Positions 9,431 to 20,987 of a stretch of DNA of 64,000 nucleotides are shown here, one piece after another. Made by a program: the position numbers and the translations under genes. Within the stretch, counting starts at the first letter, position 1; every line of letters begins with the position of its first letter. Origin of the DNA: Pyronema omphalodes. Its lineage: Eukaryota > Ascomycota > Pezizomycetes > Pezizales > Pyronemataceae. Below the pieces are notes generated by a model, which saw nothing but the letters and a program-made list of their open reading frames with translations, was not told where the DNA came from and did no database searches. The stretch is from assembly GCA_024516155.1 (NCBI GenBank), contig JAJJXM010000034.1, positions 372,001-436,000 of the forward strand. Direction: 5' to 3'.

Positions 9431-12169
9431 CTAGAAATAATCCACATCCCCAAACCCCTTCGAAGGCCCCCATTCCAAAATCCCTCCATCAACAGTCGTA
9501 TTCGGCTGACCAAGACTCCCACAAAGCCCACTAAGCCGATATACCGCATTCTCATCCTTCATAAAAGTCCTCATCCCCAGCATCCCATAATATCCAAACA
9601 CCTCCACCACCGCCTCATCTCCCGCCGCAAACCATCTAACTGACTTAAAATGCTTCTCATCCCATAATTCATCCATAACTCTTGACACAACCCCTACCCC
9701 ACCTTTCTTCCTGTCCAAAAACTGTAGCATCCTCTTCCCTTTCACAAAGGCGGCGGAAATACTCAAAACACTCTCCCCCCACAGAGCCGTCAACACATCA
9801 TCATCCCCCCTCGATTCATTATCAACAAGCATCCCATTCTCCCCCGAAGCCCGAGTCGATATCCCATCCACATCCATAACCAAACTCCAAACCAACCCCT
9901 CCGCCCCAATCTCAACCCTATAAACCCACACCCCCTCTCCCGCCACAACCACCATCTGATCCCGTCCTTCACCTATCACATCCCCCGTCATCACCCGCAC
10001 CTTATCACCTCTTACACCCTCCAAAGTAATGGTACTTTCCGTCACCCCTATTCCTGATACATCGGAAAGATTGTAGCTGCGGATATACAGCTTTGTATCC
10101 TGACCTGCTGTGGCGATTGGGGAGGTGATTATTAGTCGCTTTTCGGTACTGCTTAGAAAAAGGAATTTGGTATGTGACCACGGCAACGAGGGGGCTTGAG
10201 TATCCAGGTGGTCGAGGAAGGGAATATATTTTGTCCCTGGGGCATTGGGTAAGGAACGATGGATGGTGATGCGAGGTTGGTGGGTGGTGTTGCTGCTAAA
10301 GGTGACGGTGATTATGTCGGGATCTGTAGGGCTGCTCCAGGGGGTGAGGAGATAGCGAGCACAGGGGAGACCGGGGCCGGGGAATTTGGGGATTAGGGTC
10401 GTGGTGGGGAAGTCTTGGGTTGGAGTTAAAGGGGTGGAGTCTAGGTCGTCGAAGTTTATGTCCTGGCTGGTGGGGTCGGAGGTGAAGCTCCAGACTGTGG
10501 CTTCGAGGGGTTGGGTATTGTTTCCGCTGTGAGAGAAGAGAATAAAGAAAGTTTTACCGGTGATGGGATGGAAGTGCTTGCTCCAGGAAATGGGTTTTGT
10601 TGGTTTGTCTAGGGTTAGGAATTGTCTTGTTCTGTTCCTGAGAGAGAATGTTTTCAGGGCTGCGTTGGCACCGGAGAGTTGTAATGAGATTGGACCAAAG
10701 ATGTTGGTGGAGTATATGGAGTTGTTGGGGGTTATGATGTTTTGGATTTGGAGAAAACCTCCTGAGGATAGAGAGATCGGGATGTTTGGAGGGTACATCC
10801 CCTTTTGTCGATATGAGGATTGTTTTATGGAGCTAGCTGAGATAGATGGACCAGGTAGCCATTGGGATATTTCGTAGCCTGGGTGTGCTTGCTGGTATTG
10901 GAAGTTGGCGTGGTCATCTTTATCTAATCGGCAGCGGAATTCTTGGTTTTTGTCGTAAGACCAGAGTTGGGGAAAGTTGTCGTAGACATCAAGATTCAAT
11001 TCTTTTGGATCGTGATTATAGACTGCGCCACAAGCCTTGGGTTCGAGCTTCATAAATTGATAATTCGTGATATCCTCAATCTTGGTTCCAGATTCGAAAG
11101 CAGCGTAGACTTCATCAATACTAGCCTGTGCAGCACGTTCACTGCAAGAATTCAAACCGTCAGCTTTAACCAAAAATCATGATAGAAAAAGCATAAAAAC
11201 CAACCAGTGCAGACGATTAATAAGATTATGCCCCCCAAAAAATTCCTTATCCCCAAACGCAATCCACTCCCCTCCCTCCTCATTCCTTACCAACAAACCA
11301 CACGCACTATCCTCATCATGCATATACCCCGCCTGAATATCCCACACGGGTATTTCCAACGGCCCACCAGTCCACGCCCTAACCCTATTATCATCATGCA
11401 ATTCCCTTCTCGGAACCCTAAGATGTCCACTACTAAACGCATCTGTCAAAAAATGCAGCGCCCAACCTTCCATATAATAAGCCTCCTTCAACCTCTCTTC
11501 ATTTTTCCCCGCCTCAGCTGCAATCTCAATCGCATTTGAATGACACGCGGCATAAGCCTGTCTTGAATTAGGAGAAAAATGATCAAAGTTATACCATCCA
11601 ATCCGCGCATATAAAGTTTTCGTTGCTAAGGTGTAGTCTGTATTTGTTGGCATCCCATGTAGTTTATCACGATACGCAATAGCCGCGGGAATTCCTTCTT
11701 TCAACGCTTTTTTCACCGCTGCGGCTTCGCGTTTGTTGAAGTCTATCAGCTTTCCCAAATAGCCGCCCACGTCACTCCGGAGTGTCGCAGCGGCATCTTT
11801 GGCTCTTTTCCTCGCTGGGGATTGTGGTTCCGAGACTGATTTTCCCGGAGGTGTGGAGTTGGCATAATCAACATCCGAGATACAGTTATTACCAGTCGCA
11901 GTATAGAAATCACCAGCCAGAGAAAGAACTTGGCCGATATTAAGTTCAATGCCATTAATAGTAGCGACGATATATTCTTTGGCGGAGATAACACCATTGG
12001 GGGTTTGTAGAAAAAGGTTTTCGCCAATGGTTCGATGTTCGAATGCTGGATATATCAGTAAAGTTTTCTAATAGCGAACCCCAGGGGAATCGAAAAGGAA
12101 ATGCAATAACGTACTCTCGAACTTTATCGGTGCCGGAGCTTTTGCGAAAGCTGCGAAAGGAGATGTCAT
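9431..12169 (-). CDS. zinc phospholipase C/P1 nuclease-like protein with C-terminal VCBS-like region
   Basis: Three exons in coding order: 12169-12115, 12045-11205, 11141-9431, giving 868 residues. Intron 1 uses GTACGT and a TACTGAT branch; intron 2 uses GTTGGT. The N-terminal half has the all-helical zinc PLC/P1-nuclease look. It has FEHRTIGE near residue 20, LSLAGDFY, YNFDHF (H174) and HFLTDAFSSGH, where H216, D220 and H226 keep the H-x3-D-x5-H spacing of bacterial zinc PLC. The C-terminal half (from about 300) has no enzyme motif, but GDVIGEGRDQMVVVAGEGVWVY resembles an FG-GAP/VCBS blade. The start lacks an obvious signal peptide, so export is uncertain. Substrate is unknown (phospholipid or nucleic acid). 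It runs convergently to the deuterolysin gene with a 249-bp gap. Confidence 0.82.
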
Positions 12170-13556
12170 GGTATTTAATTTGCGTTCTTTTTTTTTTTTT
12201 CCTAGAAGACGGAATGGATGTCCTTTTTATGCTTCGCGATATTCATAAGGCGTCCTGAATATTTGTAAAAAATGTGCATAGGGTATGTACAAAAGGTGCT
12301 GAATGTGCGCATACGCTTCCCTGGAAAAACTTCAGGCCTCTAGTTAATGGGGAATTCCATTTGCGGGGTAATCTCGGCCAAAAATATCAGCTGGTCTGAG
12401 GTAAGACATGCGCTGGGGATGGGGATGTATCTTACGGCAGTAATTCTTTGTTGTGATACGTTGGAGATTCCGGCGGATATTCGCGGTTAGCTAGCTAGGC
12501 TTATTGGATGTTGATGAATTGATAGGACGGAATTGAAATCTTTGGGTTGAGTTGAGCGGTTATTAATTTATCAATATTTCTTCTGGCCTTGCTCGTAAAT
12601 ATAGAAAATATATTCGAAGGTAATTTACGTAAACAAGTAAGTATAAGCCCCGGACCCTTACTGACATACCCTAGACCTCCTGAATATTTCATCGCGTTCT
12701 AGTATCACAGTATGTATCCTGTGATTCCAAAGCGGGACTATCCGCCAAATTGAGTTACATACCCACGAAAATTCCTTACACAAAACCCACATCAAAATTT
12801 CTTAACAATGATGCAATATTCATTATTTTTGAATTAGCCACATATCTCAGTCATCCAACATTTATAGCCAGGCTGTATCACATCATTTCAGAGTCATCGA
12901 CACCGGTGGTGCTGAGTGGTCAGTCAGGATTCAAAAAAGCAAGTTCCCCGACAAATAACTGTTGAAGAGTGCCTGTTGAGCCGTGCTCTGTGCCGTGACT
13001 GCTTGTAGAGGTGGATGTTGCCTTATCCAATGTTACTCACAAAGATTTCCATCTCCATCTTCCTCTCTCTTTCTGCTCCCAAATGCCAGCCCATCCTACG
13101 TCAGACCGTGAGCACTTTCACAATAACCTCAGGTGTTGTAGAGGGAAAAATAATAATAACAATTATACCTACGGAATAACCGCTTAGCACAGTACATAGT
13201 GATACAAAGTCATGCAAAGTCATGCCCTAGGAATCTGCACACCCAACACTGCCTGGTAGGTACACAGCCAGTATACCAACCCGAGCTTATGTAAGGTCAT
13301 TCCTAATCTCCGGGCGGGGGCTCCACTCCTTCGAGTGATTCGTTCGTATGTATCCTGTCTTTGTTTTTTTTTGATCCCATAATTCTCATAATATACCGGT
13401 TCAGCTCACCCTATGTACAGTGGCTGGGTTTCAGTATCTGAGCCTTGTCGATACCCCAACCCCAACCTAAACCTAGACCACACTTTTCAGCAAGTATATC
13501 TTCCTATCATCACCCAGCAGTGATTCATAACTCATAACAGATTTCCAGTTTCAAAA
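12170..13556. other. intergenic region with one copy of a dispersed repeat
   Basis: AT-rich spacer between two divergent genes. It contains the dispersed repeat copy at 12961-13122. A C-rich leader with pyrimidine patches precedes the aspartic protease start. No other gene was recognised. Confidence 0.6.
12961..13122. repeat. dispersed repeat, copy 1
   Basis: Starts GTTGAAGAGTGCCTGTTGAG and ends near AGCACTTTCACA. It matches 48435-48649 in the same orientation with scattered substitutions. This copy lacks about 50 bp present in the other just after GGATGTTGCCTTA. No terminal inverted repeats or ORF were seen, so the class is unknown (SINE-like, solo LTR or MITE relic). Confidence 0.85.
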
Positions 13557-15026
13557 ATGACAATCGAAACTCCCTATATTTTCAAAATCTTCCGAGCCCC
13601 GAACTTTATCTGTAAAGATGGAGTCTGCGATCTGGATCTGGTGTTTAAGACTATTGATGACCACCTGATTCCACGATGCGGGAGACTTCTTGGCTGTGGT
13701 GAGAGGGATGGAGAGGAGAAAAGGAATCAAGATACGGGTTCTGGGATTGAAGTACCGGTGTCGATTACTGAGTTACCGCCTACACCAAGCGCAACTCCTC
13801 CGCTTCCGACGACTGCTTCGACTACTTCGATTTCTTCAGTTTCTTCAGTTTCTTCAATCACTTCAACCGCCACCACTCTACCCACTCTACCCACTCTACC
13901 CAGCTCCCCCCCACCAACCCCAATACCAACACCAGCCTCAACCCCCCCACCCCTTACAATCCTCCCCCTAATCTCCGACCTCTGGAACAGTTCCGAGCCC
14001 CTAAACTACCACTGCCAACTATCCATCGGCAGTCCGCCTCTCCCCTTCTTCCTGGATCTCGACACCGGTTCCAGTCTCCTCTGGCTCCAATCGCATCTTT
14101 CCTCTTCCGATCCCCCAATCGCAAACCAACAAATCTACAACCCCACCTTCTCCAGCAGTTCTAATCCCAGCCCCAAAAACCGCTGGACACAAGTCCACTA
14201 CGGTGATGGAACCTCGTTGACCGCTACTATGTACTATGACACTGTTTCCCTGGGTGGTTTAAGGGCTGAGGGGTTTCTGTTTGGTGCTGTGCCGACATCG
14301 GGACTAAGAAGCGAGTTTTTGGGTGGGAAAAGTAATGGGATTCTTGGGCTGGCTCCGGCGGATGGAAAGGGGAATTTGGTGGGGGTGTTGAAGCGGCAGG
14401 GGAGGATCAGGAGGGCGTGGTTGGCGTTGATAGGGTGTAGAGAGGATCCAAAGTTGATGATGGGGAAGGATATGGGGAGGTTGTTGCAGCCGAGAGGGAG
14501 ATTGGTGGTGGGTGATTTAAGGAGGGATATGTACAGGGGAGATATTGCTTGGTGTCCGGTGGTTAAAATGGGGGGTGTGGAGAGGTGGTTGGTGAAGATG
14601 GGGGAGGTTAGGATTAATGGAAAAACGGTGTTTAGGGATCAGTTGGCGTTGGTGGATACGGGGACGGCTTATATTGCGGTTTCTGGGAAGGTGTTTGAGG
14701 GCGTGAAGGATGCGATTCCCGGGGCGAGAGATTTGGAGGATAGAAGGGGCATGTTTAGTTTTCCGGAGGAGGAATTGGAGGGGATTGGGTTTTGTTTTGG
14801 GGGGAGGGAAATGAAGATGATGAAGCAAGATTTTGGGCTAGGAGGAACAAAAGAAGAGGGGAGAATGGTCAGTAGTATTATTTCTGTACCACCAAGGGAA
14901 GATAGAGACGATTTCTTTGCGGGGGAAATGGAAAATGTTTGGATTATTGGAGGGATATTTTTGGATAATGTTGTCACGGTATTTGATTTCGATTTAAAGA
15001 GGGTAGGATTTGCAGAGGTTGCTTAG
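13557..15026 (+). CDS. pepsin-like aspartic protease (A1 family) with Ser/Thr/Pro linker
   Basis: Intronless, 489 residues. Two catalytic DTG triads are present: LDLDTGSS (DTG 169-171) and ALVDTGTA (367-369). A flap YGDGTS carries Tyr215, and the C-terminus reads IIGGIFLDNVVTVFDFD, as expected for family A1. Before the catalytic core lies a 75-residue linker rich in Ser, Thr and Pro (about 65-140). Ahead of it is a Cys-containing head (C19, C24, C41, C47). No hydrophobic signal peptide follows the chosen ATG, and no better upstream in-frame ATG was seen. The enzyme may be unconventionally secreted or intracellular, or a 5' exon is missed. It may degrade extracellular protein; substrate preference cannot be read. 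Base composition changes from C-rich to G-rich near 14215. Confidence 0.9.
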   Translation: MTIETPYIFKIFRAPNFICKDGVCDLDLVFKTIDDHLIPRCGRLLGCGERDGEEKRNQDTGSGIEVPVSITELPPTPSATPPLPTTASTTSISSVSSVSSITSTATTLPTLPTLPSSPPPTPIPTPASTPPPLTILPLISDLWNSSEPLNYHCQLSIGSPPLPFFLDLDTGSSLLWLQSHLSSSDPPIANQQIYNPTFSSSSNPSPKNRWTQVHYGDGTSLTATMYYDTVSLGGLRAEGFLFGAVPTSGLRSEFLGGKSNGILGLAPADGKGNLVGVLKRQGRIRRAWLALIGCREDPKLMMGKDMGRLLQPRGRLVVGDLRRDMYRGDIAWCPVVKMGGVERWLVKMGEVRINGKTVFRDQLALVDTGTAYIAVSGKVFEGVKDAIPGARDLEDRRGMFSFPEEELEGIGFCFGGREMKMMKQDFGLGGTKEEGRMVSSIISVPPREDRDDFFAGEMENVWIIGGIFLDNVVTVFDFDLKRVGFAEVA

Positions 15027-15908
15027 ATAAAGAGGGTTGGTGAATGTATGTATATTTATAAGTTAACACACAGTGCCCTGAATTTCAGGAACCAGAGTTT
15101 ATTTTGACATCATTTAGAGAGGTATCTAACGCGGCAAACATACCAACCAAGGTGCAGCACAGCGGCACTGCGGCTACCTAAACCAATTAGTACCAAAGCA
15201 GCCAAACCGAGTGCTCAACAATGCCGCAATCTCGAATCCCATTTCTCCGGAACCACATCCCCAAACCACCTCGACAATCCTCAGAACAAGATTACATCCC
15301 AATTCCTTCCATCTTACAAGCATCACCATTTTCATCCTCTCCCCAGCCCTCCATTTTGCGCTCGCCGTTATCAAAACCCCTGTAACCCAGGACCCGAAGC
15401 CAGAAGTACATAACCTGTAATCAAACTACCATCCCAAGTCACGTGAACATACTAACCACATTTATCTTAAACCCCTCGCAAATCCCCGCGAAAACTTTAG
15501 TCGCCGCAAAACATAATTCTGACCCAAGTACAAGTGACTTTTCGAACGTCAAGAACAGGAAGGAAAAATCGTGAATGACCTTTCGTTCGCGATACTTGCG
15601 ACGACCGCCGTGATTTTCTTTTTTTTTTTTTTCATCGGCTACCAACACATACACATACATACAGACACGGGTTTCAGTTTGACAATCTTGCGGCTGGGTC
15701 GGATAGTCGGAATACAGAATACAGAATACAAGATACCAGATACCAGATACCAGATACCAGATACAGAATACGAAATACGGAATATCGGACATACCAGACA
15801 TACCCACGAAAAGTCACGAACCGCAGCACGCAGCACGCAGCACGCAGCACGCAATTACGATATTCGATATTTCTAGATACAGACGCAACATAGACAGAAC
15901 CAGCAATT
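15027..15908. other. intergenic region with microsatellites
   Basis: Between two co-oriented genes. It holds imperfect ATACAGA/ATACCAG heptamer arrays (15709-15785) and four to five CAGCACG heptamers (15825-15852), immediately 5' of the Mtf2-like gene. A 14-bp T run lies near 15620. Confidence 0.75.
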
Positions 15909-17309
15909 ATGTCGTCCCTCCTACCTCTACCAACCCGCATAATCACCCGCTCAACCCGCTCTCAACCTATCCTCCCATTCCTCTACGCAACCCGCAGTAT
16001 CTCCTCCCCATCCGGCAACAAACCCCCATCCGACATCCCCTTCGTACCCGCCAAAGAATCCGATCCCTTCAGCTATCTGTACACGACCCCCGAGCGACCG
16101 GAGGGCTCTGAACGATACCGGCGGGCTTCGGAGCAAGACACCTCCTCCTCCTCCACCACCTCCAGCCGGGGCTTCCGCACCGACGGAGCAAGCAGCACAA
16201 CCGACTACCGCTCCTCCATCACCCTCCGCGAGCGAGAAATCTTCACCAAAATCTTCGAATCCATTCTCTCCTCCCCCTCTCAATCCACCCGACAATCCAC
16301 CAGCGCACGCTCCGACGACACCGATCCAAAAGCCAAGAACCTCCCCACCCCTCCGGCGTTACGGGAACTATTCGCCTCCACCATTGGCCCGCAACAAGAC
16401 GGCGATGGACTATCATTCGGGCCGCAACATGCTATGAATCATGGCTCTTCAGCCGCTATGGAAGCTGCCTCTAAGATCGCTATGTACCCCCCTTCTATCC
16501 GTGCTGCTGCTGCAAGGGCAGCGGGTCTCACCACCTGGAACCCTGCGCAGGATCTAGAGTCTGAGGAATTGAAGGAATTGAAGAAAGGAATGAGGGCTTG
16601 TGCTAGTGATGTAGAGCTCCTGGTATGGTTGGAGAAAAATGTTTATCCCTTACCGATGGATCATAGTAATCCGAAAGCGGCGCTGTATTCGGAGCTTATT
16701 AGTGAGGGGATGGAGATTTTTAGAACTGTATATGGAGACTTGGGACAGGTGGTCGCCATGTTTGAAAGGGTTAAGAAACTTGGGGCTGAGTCTTATGTCC
16801 TTGGTTGTACTGCGACGGTTTATAATAAGGCTCTTGCGGCGGTTTGGGATGGGTTTGGTGATCTACAGAGAATTAGGGAATTGGTTGAGGAAATGGGCGT
16901 AAATGCGGTTGGGGGTGATAGTGGAACGGTTAAGGTCGTTAGAAGGGTTTGTAGAGATGTTGAGGAGGCTTTTGATGGGAATCATGGTGATTTGGCAGCT
17001 ATGATGGTGGGACAGCAGGAGTTGAAGGTGGTGGACTCGTTGCTGGCTAGAGCGTCGAGGTTGGAGAGATATGGTTCTCAGGACCAGGTACCGGTTCCTA
17101 AGAAGGAGGAGAAACTGAAGAAGGCGGCTGGAAATATTAGAAGAGATGGGTTCGGTGGTGATAGACGTGGTGGACGTGATGGGTGGGATAGATCGGCGAA
17201 TTCGAACCAGAAGTCAAGACACCAAAGCAATACCAGGAAAGGCAGAGGAAATGGTCTTCCTGCATCACGCAGTATCCCTTTGACTGTCAGGAAAGATCAG
17301 CCGTTGTAG
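15909..17309 (+). CDS. Mtf2-like mitochondrial protein
   Basis: Intronless, 466 residues. The N-terminus (RIITRSTRSQPILPFLYATRS) is rich in Arg and Ser and lacks acids, typical of a mitochondrial presequence. The middle (85-150) is Ser-rich and includes SSITLREREIFTKIFESIL. The conserved C-terminal block has ALYSELISEGMEIFRTVYGD, the hallmark LGAESYVLGCTATVYNKAL (about residues 294-312), and WDGFGDLQRIRELVEEMGVN, which I recognise from the fungal Mtf2/Nam1 domain. In yeast that protein supports mitochondrial mRNA processing and translation. The last 70 residues are basic and Arg/Gly/Asn-rich, suggesting RNA contact. The assignment is by remembered family pattern. A sharp change from C-rich to G-rich coding strand occurs near 16550. 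Confidence 0.8.
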   Translation: MSSLLPLPTRIITRSTRSQPILPFLYATRSISSPSGNKPPSDIPFVPAKESDPFSYLYTTPERPEGSERYRRASEQDTSSSSTTSSRGFRTDGASSTTDYRSSITLREREIFTKIFESILSSPSQSTRQSTSARSDDTDPKAKNLPTPPALRELFASTIGPQQDGDGLSFGPQHAMNHGSSAAMEAASKIAMYPPSIRAAAARAAGLTTWNPAQDLESEELKELKKGMRACASDVELLVWLEKNVYPLPMDHSNPKAALYSELISEGMEIFRTVYGDLGQVVAMFERVKKLGAESYVLGCTATVYNKALAAVWDGFGDLQRIRELVEEMGVNAVGGDSGTVKVVRRVCRDVEEAFDGNHGDLAAMMVGQQELKVVDSLLARASRLERYGSQDQVPVPKKEEKLKKAAGNIRRDGFGGDRRGGRDGWDRSANSNQKSRHQSNTRKGRGNGLPASRSIPLTVRKDQPL

Positions 17310-17813
17310 GAGAGATATTTAGATTGAGTGTCACGGATTTTTGTACATATATATATATCTTTTGAGTTACGTTGGTTGGAGCGGTTGGATGCTTATTTGT
17401 ACATATAAAATTTGGGTTCGGGTTTGATGCATAGGCTTGTAAGATTATTAAGGTTCAGGAATCAATACTTTATCTTCTTTCATCCTCATCCTCACCAAAT
17501 TCTTCAATTGAACGCCGAGACCCTTGAAATAAGACAACTGCTACGCACAAGTACACAAAATACAGTAAACATTTCGACTACAGGACGTAGCCCAATATCC
17601 ACAACGAAAGTAAAAAAAAAGACAAGGCATCAAACGAATGGAGCCGTTGTATGTATCAGCCTTTCACTCCATGCTTGATCATCGGTCGTCCACTTTTCTT
17701 TCATACCACCACATATAACTCCAAACTTCATCATGCCGCCCCTTGTGTTCGTCTGTATGAATGTCTAAGCGTAGAATTACATTTGATACCACTCCCCCCA
17801 TGTCGAAGATCCC
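17310..17813. other. convergent 3' intergenic region
   Basis: AT-rich spacer between the stop codons of the Mtf2-like gene and NDUFS8. Poly(A)-signal-like ATAAA and TATATA elements are present. No gene was seen. Confidence 0.55.
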
Positions 17814-18579
<766 letters not shown>

Positions 18580-19137
18580 GGTTTGCGGGAGTGGTGTGCT
18601 GGTGAACGCTGCTAACGATGGTGGTGCAGGTGCTGCGGTCGGTCTTCGTTCGGAACGATGGCGATAAACCAAGATTGAGGTTTGGCGCTTTCCTTTCGTG
18701 CTCAGGCAGGATGATGGCTGCTCCTTCTCTGGGGTTGGGGTTGCTTATAACCCCGCCACATGATTGGCCCGTTGTCCGGGTTCCGTGAAGCAGCCCCACA
18801 TTATTTTTCTCGGTTGTTTTTTAATTTTTCAGATGTTGAATAATTGGAAGAAAAAAAAATATTTATTTGTTTTATAAGCAAGTGATTTTTGTAATTATTT
18901 TTTGTTCGGCGTTGGCAGGAGAAGAAATAGAAGAAGAAGAAGGAGAAGGTTTCGGCGTGTAACTTTTGCGTGGCGTGCGGCTCCCCGATTCCAGACATGA
19001 CATAGCCGGCTCCGGCTACCAAAACTTTCCACATCTCTTTGCTTGTCAACCATCGCAACGCTTCCATCACCGATACCCCAACCCAACCCCCACGAAAACA
19101 GCCCCTCACAACCACCATCTTTCAAATCACAATAATA
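18580..19137. promoter_or_regulatory. shared divergent promoter, NDUFS8 and mitochondrial ACP
   Basis: 558 bp between two divergent complex I genes. It includes an inverted CCAAT box, an A/T-rich core (18840-18905) and pyrimidine-rich leaders on the ACP side. Co-regulation is inferred from layout. Confidence 0.6.
18763..18767 (-). promoter_or_regulatory. CCAAT box toward NDUFS8
   Basis: ATTGG on the plus strand reads CCAAT on the minus strand, within GGGCCAATCATG, about 185 bp upstream of the NDUFS8 start. The CCAAT-binding (Hap) complex commonly controls respiratory genes in fungi. Binding here is inferred. Confidence 0.45.
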
Positions 19138-19777
19138 ATGTTCCGCTCCGCCATCGTTCGCGCTACTCGCGCCGCTGCTCGCCCTGCTGTCTTCCGCCCG
19201 GCCGTTGTTCCCAAGGCTGTCTTCCCCTCCGCCATCCGCTACTACTCTGCCCCCGCGTCGCTCTCCAAGGACGAGGTTGAGGGAAGAATAAAGGATTTGT
19301 TGAAGGGATTCGACAAGGTTTGAGAAGCTCGGAATGAAGAATGGGGAAATAGCTGAGAACTAACAATGTCGTAGGTTCAGGACCAGAGCAAGGTGCGTTG
19401 AAGGATTGGAGGAGGAGGGGGGATGGGCGCTGTTTGCGGAGATTAGAGATTGACTGTAGGACAGGTTACTGGTACCTCCCACTTCACCAACGACCTCGGA
19501 TTGGACTCTTTGGACACCGTTGAGGTTGTTATGGCCATTGAGGAGGTGAGTTTTGCCCCCCCCAATATCCCGTGTCTATGACATAATGCGCGAGATGAGA
19601 TGGAGATGCTAATTATTGGATAGGAGTTCAGCATTGAGATCCCCGACAAGGAGGCCGACAACATCCACAGTGTCGACCAGGCCGTCAACTACATCATTGC
19701 TCAGCCTGATGGTGAGTTTCCGCTGGTTGAATTTTGAATAGGCGCGGATGCTAACTTTCTATATCACAGCCCACTAA
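19138..19777 (+). CDS. ACP1: mitochondrial acyl carrier protein (complex I NDUFAB1-type)
   Basis: Five exons: 19138-19317, 19375-19392, 19465-19545, 19624-19711, 19770-19777, giving 124 residues. It carries acyl chains on 4'-phosphopantetheine for mitochondrial fatty acid and lipoate synthesis, supports Fe-S assembly, and is a complex I subunit. The attachment serine is Ser81 in DLGLDSLDTVEVV. The following EEEFSIEIPDKEAD helix is canonical. The N-terminus (FRSAIVRATRAAARPAVFRP) is a strong mitochondrial presequence. Exon 2 is an 18-nt microexon (VQDQSK), and the last exon encodes only the end of the protein (AH, stop). Intron 2 was closed at CAG 19464 because that yields VTGTSHFTND; the earlier TAG would break the domain. 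It is divergent from NDUFS8. Confidence 0.95.
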
Positions 19778-20987
19778 ATGCAAAAATCTTGGGGATTGGC
19801 TGGTTGCATAGAATTGGATGGGGTTTGAAAATAAACGTGTATTACAGCTACTGCAAAACTATGTGTATATGATATCGATATTGGTTGTAAGGGGATTGTA
19901 TGGGGGGGATGAGCTTTGTGACATTCTTGAATATTCTTTCTACTCTTATATCTGATCTGGATCATATCTGAAAGTGTTGCTCGTGTGATTTTAACGGATT
20001 TATCATGAATGATTATATGACGAGGCTTTGTAATATCGTAGGGAGGATGCATTGACGTGAATATCTGGATTTCCTAATGCAATAACTCAATAGGCAATCT
20101 AGAACTCAATAACTCATCGGTCTTGAGCAGAAGATTAGATTAGATTCCGGAATTGTTCTTTTTTGCCTTGGCTGGTCTGGTTCTGGCTGACATGAGTAAG
20201 GCTGATGGTGGTTCTGGCTTGTGCTTGTGCGCTCACTCGGATGTCTCATCGTTCTTTGTAAGTCGGCACGAGGAAAGTCTAGATAGAGCAGTAGCAGTAG
20301 CAATATCAGTAGTAGCAACAGTAGTAGTAGTACATAGCACAGTAGATAGTTCCCAAATTCTTCTATCCGTCTGTCAAACCGAACCTTTTTAGAATTAACA
20401 TACGGATACGACTGTACCATCATATAGTTAAACATCCATCGCCTCCAGCTTCCCATTCCTTTTTTTCTTGTATGTAATCTACCGCAGATACTTCCTATTT
20501 TTTCTAAATCCCCTTGTGTCTGGGGTTTCTCCTTTAATTTTATTTTTTCCCGAAAATCTTTAATTCTTCAAATCTTTTTCCTTCTTTGGCGATTTTGGAA
20601 GGAAACGAACGAACGAACGAACGAAAGGAAGGCATAGCCATAGCCATAGTCATAGCCATCACCCCCCCCCCCCCCCCCCCCCACCCGATCCGCGCGTCTC
20701 ACCCCGTAATCAACTTACGCCGCAGTTGCTACCACAAACCCCCGTCCAAAAAGGTGGACACTGGACACTGGACCCGACCAAGCACCATACATACACCACT
20801 TACAACTTACGACCTACAGACCACCCCCCCCCCCCTAGCTCCAGGTCCGATAGACACCTCACCTTAACCACAACGATTCGAAAGATTTACTTCAACACCA
20901 CAAAACAAAAACCAGAACCTACCTACCCACCCCCACTCCCCCTAAACACGCACACGCGCATACATCGTTAATCGATTACGAGTACAC
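19778..20987. other. intergenic region with poly-C tracts
   Basis: No gene recognised. It holds CAGTAG-type trinucleotide runs near 20285-20340, (ACGA)n near 20603, a CATAGC hexamer run at 20632-20655, a 21-bp poly-C (20662-20682) and a 12-bp poly-C (20824-20835). The C-rich last 300 bp are probably the VPS74 promoter and leader. Confidence 0.65.
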
